From positions 635,326 through 699,325 of the forward strand of contig NZ_KB905141.1 of NCBI RefSeq assembly GCF_000378225.1: a stretch of 64,000 nucleotides of DNA, written 5' to 3'. A program made the translations under genes and the position numbers. Below are positions 1 through 8,783 of the stretch, piece after piece; the first letter of the stretch is position 1, and every line of letters starts with the position of its first letter. The notes under the pieces were generated by a model, which made no database searches, was not told where the DNA came from, and saw only the letters and a list, made by a program, of their open reading frames with translations. Source of the DNA: Methylophilus methylotrophus DSM 46235 = ATCC 53528 (lineage in GTDB: Bacteria > Pseudomonadota > Gammaproteobacteria > Burkholderiales > Methylophilaceae).

Positions 1-1
1 C

Positions 2-214
2 TTGGCTGATATCAAACAACGCCTGGAACTTGTGACCCAAATCATTCAAGACCTGCCGCCTAAATGCCGCCAGGTATTTATCATGTACCGCATTGAGGGC
101 CATGCACAAAAAGACATTGCCGAGCAGCTGAAAATCAGCCTGAACATGGTCGAACGCCACCTGATCCGCGCCTTGCTAGACCTGCGTGCGGCGCGTGAGC
201 AGTTTCTCAAATAA
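2..214 (+). CDS. ECF (FecI-type) sigma factor, C-terminal part only
   Basis: Seventy codons of a gene that begins before the window. The visible part is sigma-70 region 4: a linker (LPPKCRQVFIMY) followed by a helix-turn-helix (AQKDIAEQLKISLNMVERH) that contacts the -35 element. The first in-frame codon here is TTG and is simply an internal codon. The end lies 4 bases before the FecR start, so the two genes are co-transcribed. With FecR and the TonB receptor this forms a classic cell-surface signalling set in which receptor occupancy releases the sigma factor to transcribe the receptor gene (known for FecIRA). The 5' part cannot be judged. Confidence 0.9.
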   Translation: MADIKQRLELVTQIIQDLPPKCRQVFIMYRIEGHAQKDIAEQLKISLNMVERHLIRALLDLRAAREQFLK

Positions 215-218
215 GCGC

Positions 219-1202
219 ATGTCAGCCCACAAAAAAATATCGGAAACAGCCGCACGGTGGTTTATCCGCATGCAAGAAGCAGCACCGGACGCACCTGAGC
301 GTAGCCAGTTTGAGGCCTGGCTCATGAAGAGCCCACTACATCAACAAGAATACCGCAGCATCAGCGACGCCTGGCAAGGCATAGACTCGGTCTCGGAACT
401 GGAATTGCTGGCGCAGGCCAAACAAGCCGACACTTTTTTCAAACAGAACGAGCGCAAAAAATCGCGGCAGAAACTGGCGGGTACCGTTGCAGGCGTGGTG
501 GCTGCACTTTGCATCGGCTGGGCTGGCTTGCATCAATACCAAGTTTGGCAAAGCACACCCACGCTACAACTCGCCGCGCACACAACTACCGCCCAACTGA
601 CCACCCAAACACTGGACGATGGCAGCCGCGTCACGCTCAACGCCAACTCGCGCATCGAGATCAAGTACTACCGCAACCAGCGCCACATTGACCTACTGCA
701 AGGCGAAGCCGTGTTTGAAGTGCAACCTGACCGCGACCGCCCCTTTGTGGTAGAAACCCAGCGCCTGAAAGTCACCGTGCTAGGCACACGCTTTGCCGTT
801 AACAAACTCAAACAGCTTGAGCGTGTGAGTGTCGATCACGGCAAGGTACAGGTGCTCAACAAGCAAAACCAGCAAGGGCTGATTCTGCAAAATAACGAGG
901 TCGCTGAAATCAACCAGCACGGCCTGCAAGCTCGCCCACAAGTGAGTGCCCAAGACTACTTCCGCTTTATTAGCGGCACTTTGGTATTTAATCAGGCATC
1001 GCTGTCAGAAATCGCCGAAACCCTCTCGCGCTACCAGCAACAACCAGTCACCAGCGATGATCGTTCCAGCGAAAAAATCAGCGCCGTGGTCGCCATTAAA
1101 GACAGCAACAGCTTTATCGCCACCCTTCCCCGCATCGCTAATGTCCGCGTGCACCGCAGCCCCGAAGGTATTCAACTAGAAACTTACCCCGCTGCTAAAT
1201 AA
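219..1202 (+). CDS. FecR-type anti-sigma factor / sigma regulator
   Basis: 327 aa. Residues 1-60 form the cytoplasmic DUF4880-like domain (AARWFIRMQEAAPD...RSQFEAWL), which binds the sigma factor. One membrane span lies near residues 86-104 (LAGTVAGVVAALCIGW). The periplasmic FecR domain follows, with DGSRVTLNANSRIEI and LLQGEAVFEV. An upstream in-frame GTG at 186 would overlap the sigma gene; the ATG at 219, just after the sigma stop, is preferred. FecR relays ligand binding at the outer-membrane receptor to the sigma factor. The next gene is an STN-domain receptor, its expected partner. Function is clear; the transported ligand is not. Confidence 0.92.
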   Translation: MSAHKKISETAARWFIRMQEAAPDAPERSQFEAWLMKSPLHQQEYRSISDAWQGIDSVSELELLAQAKQADTFFKQNERKKSRQKLAGTVAGVVAALCIGWAGLHQYQVWQSTPTLQLAAHTTTAQLTTQTLDDGSRVTLNANSRIEIKYYRNQRHIDLLQGEAVFEVQPDRDRPFVVETQRLKVTVLGTRFAVNKLKQLERVSVDHGKVQVLNKQNQQGLILQNNEVAEINQHGLQARPQVSAQDYFRFISGTLVFNQASLSEIAETLSRYQQQPVTSDDRSSEKISAVVAIKDSNSFIATLPRIANVRVHRSPEGIQLETYPAAK

Positions 1203-1303
1203 GCCAAGCGCACATCATTACATTTTTTTGCAATCAAGATATCAGGGTTTTGACTCCCCATGCATTAAGGCAATAACAAGCCAAAAAGTAACGGGGAAGT
1301 CAG

Positions 1304-4300
1304 ATGCATACACCAAAAAAACTGATTCTGGGCGCAGCCATTGCTGCCTGCTTTAGCAGCCAGCCTGCCTGGATCAACCCTTTATGGGCAGCAGAACTTA
1401 ACACTAAGTTGCCGCAACCGGAAGAAGAGATACTTTTTACGCGCACAATCTCCATAGACCTGCCTAGCCAGCCACTAGCAACATCTTTAAAAGCCATCAG
1501 CACAAAACTGGGTATCAACATCACATTCAATGACGCTTTAGTCAACAGTAAAAAGGCACCTGCCATCAGCGGTACCATGCTGACAAAAGAGCTATTTAAA
1601 AAATTGCTGGCGAACAGCAATCTTGAAGCCAAATTGAATCAATCAACCCTTTATATTCAACCCGCAGCTAAAACAGCCAAAGAGCTAAAAGACGAAAAAA
1701 CCACCCTTGATTTAGATAAAGTCGAAGTCCGTGCCAAGAAGTTCTACGAGGTAGGCCCCATGCCTGGTCTCGCGCTCACAAAAGAGGAAATTCCTGGCAA
1801 TGTGCAATCTCTTACGGCCAAGGATATTAAAGAGGCACACACGCTCACAATTACTGATTTGATGAACCAGAAGCTTCAATCAGTCACAGTCAATGACTAT
1901 CAAAGCAATCCATTTCAGATGGACTTGCAATATCGTGGTTTTACGGCTTCACCACAGTTGGGCACGGCACAAGGTATCTCAGTATTTTTAGATGGCATTC
2001 GCGTCAACGAACCTTTTGGTGATGTGGTGAACTGGGACATGATTCCGATGAATGCCTTATCCAGTCTCGAAATTATTCCAGGCTCCAATCCAATTTATGG
2101 ATTAGGCACACTAGGTGGTGCGCTCACCATGCGGACCAAGAGTGGTTTTGATGGCAAAACGCTGGATGCTGAAGTGCTGACAGGTTCATTTGGCCGTAAA
2201 CAGCTGCAAATTTCCGCTGGTAACAACAATGGTGTGATCGCTGGTTTTTTATCTGGCAACTTTTTCCTTGAGGATGGTTGGCGAGACAATTCGCCGAGTA
2301 AGGTCAACCAGATATTTGGTAAAGCTGAATGGCAAAACGAACGCGCCCGGCTTAGTTTTTCTGGCTTGTATGCTGGAAATAAATTGACTGGTAACGGTTT
2401 GTTACCACAGCAGATGGTCGATCAAAACCCGAAGCAAGTGTACACATCACCTGACGAGAGCAGAAACAACCTGTTTCAATTCCAGTTATCAGGTATCTGG
2501 GATGTGACTGACACTTTCAATATTACTGCACAGATATATAACCGAAATAGCAAGCGCAAGTCGCATATGTCCGATGTGAATGAGAACTTTGGGGGGACTA
2601 GTGCAAGGCCAAATGCCGCTACCATTAATGATCCTTCTCGCCAATTGTTAAATGGTTTGCCTGACATTAACCGAGACGGACTACCCGACTATAACAACTA
2701 TGCTATGAATGTGGCTGCGGATGCGAATGGCAACCCTTTAACAACAAGTGGTGCAATTTGTACTGATCCTCTTGATCCTTGTGTCAATGACCTTGCTTAC
2801 GGCACCAACTTCAATACTCAAGCGAACGCAAATCAAGCACAAGTGGCAGCAGGCGATGGTTCAGGAAATCTTGTTTGGAATTGGACTTATGATCCAAGAC
2901 GAAACTTGGATGATATATCTCAGCCATCAAATGTACCTGGTGCATTTAATGCAGCAGTCACTAATCAGTATGAACAGATTGTTCGTAATGCGTTTCAGAA
3001 TTATGGCGTTATTGTGGCTAGTGCTAATGGTTCAGCTGTGAGCACCAGTACTCTTCATCCTGGAACGGGGAGTAGTGAATATAGCTATGACATTATTTCT
3101 TCAGCACCAAATATTGGAGCATTGGGCGGATACACAGACGATGCTGGCTTTTTTCATGATTATTGGGAGCTAGTGGTACCTATTAATAGTGCGAATATCA
3201 CTAATCAAGTTGGTGCGGTAGGCGGATTGTCTTATATCCCTACCATGGGACCATTAGCCCAAGATGCCAACGGAAATTATTATTATCGCGATGGCAAATA
3301 TGCTAGTGGGCCTTACGCGAATACTGGTTACATAGAAGGTACCCCAACCGCTATCTTTACTGATACTCAGGTTGACCAGTTGGGAAAAGGAGCCTCATTA
3401 CAATTTAACTGGAACCTCGATAAACATAAGTTCATGATCGGCAGCTCAATTGATAAGGCTGATACAACTTATGAAAGTAAGCAATATCTGGGCATGCTTG
3501 ATGCGCAACGCAATGCCTATGTGGCACCTGAGCTTTTAGGTTGGGAATATTACGCCAATAGCCCTGATCGTGGATATGGCTTAAACGACTTTAAAGGGAA
3601 TGGCCTGACCAAGAGTCTGTATTTCAGCGAGACATGGTCACCAACTAAAACACTTAATATCACGGCGTCTGCACGCTATAACCGCACTTACGTTAACAAC
3701 CAACTTTCAGTTGCAAGGCTCTCATCATTTACGGATGTGAACACCATCCTTAACTATCTTAATGTGATGGTACTTTGCACGGACAACAATAATGATGGCA
3801 CGATAGACCCAAACACTGAGTGCCCTACTGGCATTGCAGATCAAATCGTACCATTTGATCCAAGTACATTTCCTATCGATGCTTCAGGTCAAAATATCGC
3901 GACGCTTCGTCCTCCAGAAAAAGAAAAATTCAAGTATCGCTCATTTAATCCATCCCTTGGTATTACGTGGCAAGCACGTGAAGACCTGAATCTATACGCC
4001 AATCTTGGACGCGGTGCCAGAACGCCAACTGTGATTGAACTTGGGTGCGCTTATGACCCTACTCCATTGTCTGATGGTCGTCCCCGATCATTGGCTGAGC
4101 AACGTGTCTGCAATCTACCGGGGGCTTTAGCCGGAGATCCCTACCTCAAACAAGTTCGCTCAACCAGTTATGAGGTCGGTGCGCGAGGTCAGTTAACCGA
4201 CAGCATCGAATGGAATGCAGCGCTTTATCAAACGGATTTAACAGATGACATTTATTTCGTTGCAGTCAATGCCACCAGTAGTTATTTTCAGAATGTTGGA

Positions 4301-5023
4301 GATACACGTCGGCGTGGCCTTGAAATGGGGCTGAAGGGTAAATGGGGTAAAGCGAGTTGGGGTGTGAACTACGCACTCACTGATGCAACTTTTCAGTCCA
4401 AATTCAAGCTTGCTAGTCCAAGTAACAGTAGTGCAGGGAATGTATACGATATTGTGACGCAAACCGGTGAGGGCACCTATCAACAAATTACAGTGACCCC
4501 TGGAGATCGTATGCCTGGCGTTGCGTTGCATAACCTAAATGCAAATGTCAGCTATGACATCACCAACGACTGGCGGGTAGGTTTAAATGTAGTTGCACAT
4601 TCTGATGCATTTATTCGTGGCAATGAAAACAATAAACATCGAGCTGGCCCTGCTTCACCGATTACGGGGCCATTTTGTGACAACGGTAATACAGTCTGTA
4701 CGATCCAGCGTGCTGACTTTGGTGAAGGTAAAACAGATGGCTATGCCGTGGTTAATTTCAACACTACCTACAAAATCAGCCCTGAGTGGACATTAGGCCT
4801 GCGTATTAACAATTTGTTTGACAAGCAATACGCCAGTGCTGGGCGTTTAGGCTTGAACGCTTTCTCTCCCTCTATTCGCGGCGTCATTGGTGAAAGTGGA
4901 TTCAACTACAACAGTGCGGATTGGCAAGGTACCAGTTTCTTGGGTATTGGGGCACCAAGGTCAGCATTCGTTACGCTGAGTTATGAGTTTCAGCCTAAAA
5001 AGCTTGATGGGTTGGTTGAATAA
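1304..5023 (+). CDS. Large STN-domain TonB-dependent receptor (transducer type)
   Basis: 1239 aa, well above the 700-900 usual for the family. A signal peptide ends near residue 30. An STN (secretin/TonB N-terminal) signalling domain spans about 50-115 (SIDLPSQPLATSLKAIS). The plug is at about 145-280 (NVQSLTAKDI, FLDGIRVNEPFGD) and the beta-barrel runs to the end (LRINNLFDKQYA). SD GGGGAAG precedes ATG 1304. The extra length sits mostly at residues 430-700 and 800-860 and holds two acidic loops, DINRDGLPD (from residue 454) and DNNNDGTID (from 827, flanked by Cys), resembling EF-hand or thrombospondin type 3 calcium loops. It imports a TonB-dependent ligand and signals to FecR. The ligand is unknown; iron chelates are the default guess, but a metal-binding role for the loops is possible. 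Confidence 0.93.
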   Translation: MHTPKKLILGAAIAACFSSQPAWINPLWAAELNTKLPQPEEEILFTRTISIDLPSQPLATSLKAISTKLGINITFNDALVNSKKAPAISGTMLTKELFKKLLANSNLEAKLNQSTLYIQPAAKTAKELKDEKTTLDLDKVEVRAKKFYEVGPMPGLALTKEEIPGNVQSLTAKDIKEAHTLTITDLMNQKLQSVTVNDYQSNPFQMDLQYRGFTASPQLGTAQGISVFLDGIRVNEPFGDVVNWDMIPMNALSSLEIIPGSNPIYGLGTLGGALTMRTKSGFDGKTLDAEVLTGSFGRKQLQISAGNNNGVIAGFLSGNFFLEDGWRDNSPSKVNQIFGKAEWQNERARLSFSGLYAGNKLTGNGLLPQQMVDQNPKQVYTSPDESRNNLFQFQLSGIWDVTDTFNITAQIYNRNSKRKSHMSDVNENFGGTSARPNAATINDPSRQLLNGLPDINRDGLPDYNNYAMNVAADANGNPLTTSGAICTDPLDPCVNDLAYGTNFNTQANANQAQVAAGDGSGNLVWNWTYDPRRNLDDISQPSNVPGAFNAAVTNQYEQIVRNAFQNYGVIVASANGSAVSTSTLHPGTGSSEYSYDIISSAPNIGALGGYTDDAGFFHDYWELVVPINSANITNQVGAVGGLSYIPTMGPLAQDANGNYYYRDGKYASGPYANTGYIEGTPTAIFTDTQVDQLGKGASLQFNWNLDKHKFMIGSSIDKADTTYESKQYLGMLDAQRNAYVAPELLGWEYYANSPDRGYGLNDFKGNGLTKSLYFSETWSPTKTLNITASARYNRTYVNNQLSVARLSSFTDVNTILNYLNVMVLCTDNNNDGTIDPNTECPTGIADQIVPFDPSTFPIDASGQNIATLRPPEKEKFKYRSFNPSLGITWQAREDLNLYANLGRGARTPTVIELGCAYDPTPLSDGRPRSLAEQRVCNLPGALAGDPYLKQVRSTSYEVGARGQLTDSIEWNAALYQTDLTDDIYFVAVNATSSYFQNVGDTRRRGLEMGLKGKWGKASWGVNYALTDATFQSKFKLASPSNSSAGNVYDIVTQTGEGTYQQITVTPGDRMPGVALHNLNANVSYDITNDWRVGLNVVAHSDAFIRGNENNKHRAGPASPITGPFCDNGNTVCTIQRADFGEGKTDGYAVVNFNTTYKISPEWTLGLRINNLFDKQYASAGRLGLNAFSPSIRGVIGESGFNYNSADWQGTSFLGIGAPRSAFVTLSYEFQPKKLDGLVE

Positions 5024-5273
5024 AACGACTATTCATTTGCAATAAAGGACCTGGAGGGATATTGCGGGTGAGATTAAAAAACAAAAAAGAATTTCAGTTT
5101 TACTCTGACCCCGCTGCTCGCATTTTATAAAAGCTTTCAAAGCTGCTCTGTAACGCAACATGAGCGCTCTACATCCCTGTTCCAAAATACTTTCTTTTGA
5201 TTTATACCAAACCATTTGCCATGGTGAGTGACATACTACTCAAACGATCAGTGAAAACGAGAGGGTCGCGCAT

Positions 5274-7646
5274 ATGACTGAACACAGGGTTTTATTAGAT
5301 CAAAATGAACTGAACCGCATCAATCGTTATTGGTCGGCGTGTAATTATTTGGCTGCGGGGATGATTTACTTGCAGGAAAACCCGCTGTTAAAAAAACCAC
5401 TGGAAGCTTGTCATATCAAGCAACGCCCATTAGGCCATTGGGGTTCCAGTCCAGGATTGAGTTTTACTTATATCCACATCAATCGCATGATCAAAAAATA
5501 CGACTTGAATGCGATTTTTATCGCTGGCCCCGGGCACGGCGCGCCCGGTGTACTGGCGCCCGTCTATTTGGAAGGCACTTGCAGCGAAATTTATCCCGAC
5601 AAAGCGCAAACCGAATTCGGCATGCGCAATTTGTTTAAAGACTTTTCTTTCCCGGGTGGATTTGGCAGCCATTGCACGCCTGAATTGCCGGGCTCGATTC
5701 ATGAAGGCGGTGAACTGGGGTATAGCCTTTCGCATGCCTTTGGGGCTGCGTTCGATCATCCGGATTTATTGGTCGCTGTGATGGTCGGTGATGGTGAGGC
5801 GGAGACTGGCCCCTTAGCCACCGCATGGCATTCAAACAAGTTCCTGAACCCTATTCGAGATGGGGCTGTGTTACCGTTGTTGCATCTCAATGGCTACAAA
5901 ATTAACAATCCCACCGTATTGGCGCGGATATCACACCAGGAACTGGAAGAGTTGCTCAATGGCTATGGCTGGACACCTATTTTTGTGGAGGGGAATGATC
6001 CCGAGCGCATGCATCAGGAGATGGCGCAAGCGCTTGAAACCGCTATTCAGTCAATTAAGGATATCCAGCAAAACGCGAGAACCAAAAATGATGCCAGCCG
6101 CCCGCGTTGGCCTATGATTGTGTTACGCAGCCCCAAAGGCTGGACTGGCCCCAAAACAGTGGATGGGCATCAAGTGGAAAACAGCTGGCGCGCGCATCAA
6201 GTGCCTATCAGCAAACCCGCGGAGAACCCTGAGCATCTTGCGCAATTGGAATCGTGGTTGCGCAGTTACCAACCTGAAACCTTATTTGATGCAGAGGGGC
6301 GCCTCCTGCCTGAGTTGGCTGAGTTAGCCCCTCGCGGCACCAGTCGCATGAGTGCCAATCCGCATGCCAATGGTGGGCTGTTGCGCCAGCCGCTGGCTTT
6401 ACCAGACTACCGCCAGTATGCGGTCATAGCATCACGGGCAGAAGGCGCCCTTCACTCCAATACGCAACCGCTGGGTTGCATGCTGCGCGACGTGATATCG
6501 GCCAATCCAAACAATTTTCGCGTATTTGGGCCTGATGAAACCAGCTCGAACAAGCTGCAAGACGTGTACACCGCCAGTAAAAAGACCTGGCTGGCGGATA
6601 GATTGCCTGAGGATGACGATGGCGGTGAGCTAGCGGCAGATGGCAAAGTCATGGAGTATTTGTCTGAGCACACACTGGAAGGTTGGCTGGAAGGCTATTT
6701 ATTAACAGGCAGGCACGGTTTTCTATCCACTTACGAGTCATTCGTGCATGTCATTGACTCTATGTTCAACCAGCATGCCAAATGGCTGGAGATGTCGAAA
6801 AAGGTCAGTTGGCGTGCGCCGGTTTCTTCTTTGAATTTATTGATTACGTCCACGGTCTGGCGACAAGATCATAACGGCTTTACGCATCAGGATCCTGGAT
6901 TCCTGGACCTGGTCGCCAATAAAAGCGCGGAAATAACACGCATCTATTTACCCCCCGATGCCAATTGCCTGCTTTCTGTGGCAGATCACTGTTTGCGCAG
7001 CAATGATTACATTAATGTGATTGTCTGTGACAAACAAAAACATCTTCAGTATCTGGATATTGAAAGTGCGACTATCCATTGTGCAAAAGGGCTGGGGATT
7101 TGGGAGTGGGCCAGCAGCGACGCGGGGAGTGAACCCGACTTGATTATGGCATGTGCGGGCGATATTCCAACCAAGGAAGCGCTTGCGGCTACCCAGCTGC
7201 TCATGCACCACTTCCCTTCGCTAAAAATCCGCTTTATCAATGTCGTCGATTTATATAAATTGACACCGGATAGCGAGCATCCGCATGGTTTATCCGATAA
7301 GGAGTTTGACCGCTTGTTTACCACGGACAAACCCATCTTGTTCAATTTTCACGGCTACCCCTACCTGATTCACAGGCTCACTTACCGGCGCGCCAATCAC
7401 GCAAACCTGCATGTGAGGGGCTATCGCGAAAAAGGCAGTATCAACACACCGCTAGAGCTGGCCATCCAGAACAAGATTGACCGTTTCAGCCTGGCGATTG
7501 AAGCGATTTACCGCATTCCTGGCCTACGCAATATCGGTGCCCATGTGCAAGAGGAACTCCTGAACCGCCAGATCGCTTGCTGTGAATATGCCTATCAGCA
7601 TGGCGTGGATATGCCAGAAGAGGATGAATGGCAATGGCAGAATTAA
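5274..7646 (+). CDS. xfp: Xylulose-5-phosphate / fructose-6-phosphate phosphoketolase
   Basis: 790 aa, full family length. A cytoplasmic thiamine diphosphate enzyme that splits xylulose-5-P or fructose-6-P with phosphate to acetyl phosphate plus glyceraldehyde-3-P or erythrose-4-P. The N-terminal TPP region carries [18 protein letters not shown] and the Mg-binding stretch [19 protein letters not shown] near residues 172-190; later landmarks are [11 protein letters not shown] and HQDPGF. SD GAGAGG lies upstream of ATG 5274. The 3' end overlaps ackA by 19 bp, so acetyl phosphate is passed directly to acetate kinase. In a RuMP methylotroph this can draw hexose phosphate from formaldehyde fixation into C2 units; that flux role is inference. 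Confidence 0.97.
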   Translation: MTEHRVLLDQNELNRINRYWSACNYLAAGMIYLQENPLLKKPLEACHIKQRPLGHWGSSPGLSFTYIHINRMIKKYDLNAIFIAGPGHGAPGVLAPVYLEGTCSEIYPDKAQTEFGMRNLFKDFSFPGGFGSHCTPELPGSIHEGGELGYSLSHAFGAAFDHPDLLVAVMVGDGEAETGPLATAWHSNKFLNPIRDGAVLPLLHLNGYKINNPTVLARISHQELEELLNGYGWTPIFVEGNDPERMHQEMAQALETAIQSIKDIQQNARTKNDASRPRWPMIVLRSPKGWTGPKTVDGHQVENSWRAHQVPISKPAENPEHLAQLESWLRSYQPETLFDAEGRLLPELAELAPRGTSRMSANPHANGGLLRQPLALPDYRQYAVIASRAEGALHSNTQPLGCMLRDVISANPNNFRVFGPDETSSNKLQDVYTASKKTWLADRLPEDDDGGELAADGKVMEYLSEHTLEGWLEGYLLTGRHGFLSTYESFVHVIDSMFNQHAKWLEMSKKVSWRAPVSSLNLLITSTVWRQDHNGFTHQDPGFLDLVANKSAEITRIYLPPDANCLLSVADHCLRSNDYINVIVCDKQKHLQYLDIESATIHCAKGLGIWEWASSDAGSEPDLIMACAGDIPTKEALAATQLLMHHFPSLKIRFINVVDLYKLTPDSEHPHGLSDKEFDRLFTTDKPILFNFHGYPYLIHRLTYRRANHANLHVRGYREKGSINTPLELAIQNKIDRFSLAIEAIYRIPGLRNIGAHVQEELLNRQIACCEYAYQHGVDMPEEDEWQWQN

Positions 7647-8755
7647 GCACGCAAAACATATTGAATGATGACCAGTCTTTACTGGTGATCAACTGTGGCT
7701 CGTCCAGCCTAAAAGCGGCCTACTTTGCATCTGACAACGTCCGCCAGAATTACCATTATCGTATAGCCCCGCATCTGCCAGTGACAGAAGGCTTTGAGGC
7801 TGCATTTAAACAGCTTTTTGCAGAGCTGGGGGCTGCCCACCCAACCCGTATCGCCCACCGTTTTGTGTTTGGCGGCCATATTGAGGACACGGCGCGTTTG
7901 CTGACGGTGGAAGAGCAAGATCGTCTTGAAACACTGGTTTCGTTCGCACCGTTGCATCTCCCACTCAACTTGTTGGGGGTCAGGCTTTGTGCAACTCACT
8001 ATTCCGACCACCCCCGACTGTCGCAGTGGGCATGTTTTGACAACGGTTTTCATTACAACCTGCCCGCATTGGCATACCGCTACGCCATCCCCGAATCAGC
8101 GCAGCTACGTCGATTTGGCTTTCATGGTTTGAATTATGCGCATATCGCCAAGCAGCTACCTGGATTGCTGGACCATACGATCACGCAAGGCCGTATCGTT
8201 GTGGCCCATCTTGGCAGCGGATGCAGTGTCTGCCTCCTTGAAAACCTGCAATCAGTGGATACCAGTATGGGCTATAGCACAGCGGGCGGCATCCCGATGG
8301 CGACGCGCAGTGGCGATCTGGATCCCGGCGTGATGCTGGCACTCGCAAATCAGTTGAACAGCGCACAACTGGAGGATTTGATTTTTCACCAAAGTGGCCT
8401 GCACGCCCTCTCCAATGGCGAAAGCAGCGACATGCAAACCCTGCTGGACAGCGATAGCCCTGCTGCAAAATTTGCGGTGGAGTACTTTGCCCGTAGCGTG
8501 CGTGCCATGATAGGAAGTTATGCCGCGAAAGCAGGCGGCATTGATGCATTGGTGTTTACAGGAGGCATAGGCGAACACGCCAGCAAAATAAGAGCATTGA
8601 TTTGTGACCCGCTCTCATTTTTAGGCTTTCGTTTGTCCCCAAACGCCAACCAAACCCATCAACCTTGGATCAGTGCCCCCTCCTCCAAACCTATTCTGGT
8701 CATCCCTGCTGATGAAGAAGCTGAAATGGCTGCGCAGGTCATCCCTAAAAACTGA
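7628..8755 (+). CDS. ackA: Acetate kinase
   Basis: 375 aa, slightly short of the usual ~400. Cytoplasmic enzyme converting acetyl phosphate and ADP to acetate and ATP. ASKHA-fold motifs are visible: [16 protein letters not shown] at the start, [26 protein letters not shown] (phosphate 2 loop), [24 protein letters not shown] and [17 protein letters not shown] 7628 lies inside xfp, and another in-frame ATG is at 7634; either gives translational coupling. No pta gene is visible, which suits a pair where phosphoketolase itself supplies acetyl phosphate. The 3' end converges on the P-type ATPase gene 29 bp away. Confidence 0.96.
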   Translation: MAMAELSTQNILNDDQSLLVINCGSSSLKAAYFASDNVRQNYHYRIAPHLPVTEGFEAAFKQLFAELGAAHPTRIAHRFVFGGHIEDTARLLTVEEQDRLETLVSFAPLHLPLNLLGVRLCATHYSDHPRLSQWACFDNGFHYNLPALAYRYAIPESAQLRRFGFHGLNYAHIAKQLPGLLDHTITQGRIVVAHLGSGCSVCLLENLQSVDTSMGYSTAGGIPMATRSGDLDPGVMLALANQLNSAQLEDLIFHQSGLHALSNGESSDMQTLLDSDSPAAKFAVEYFARSVRAMIGSYAAKAGGIDALVFTGGIGEHASKIRALICDPLSFLGFRLSPNANQTHQPWISAPSSKPILVIPADEEAEMAAQVIPKN

Positions 8756-8783
8756 CTTATTCCCTCCATCTGCCTTGCACTTG

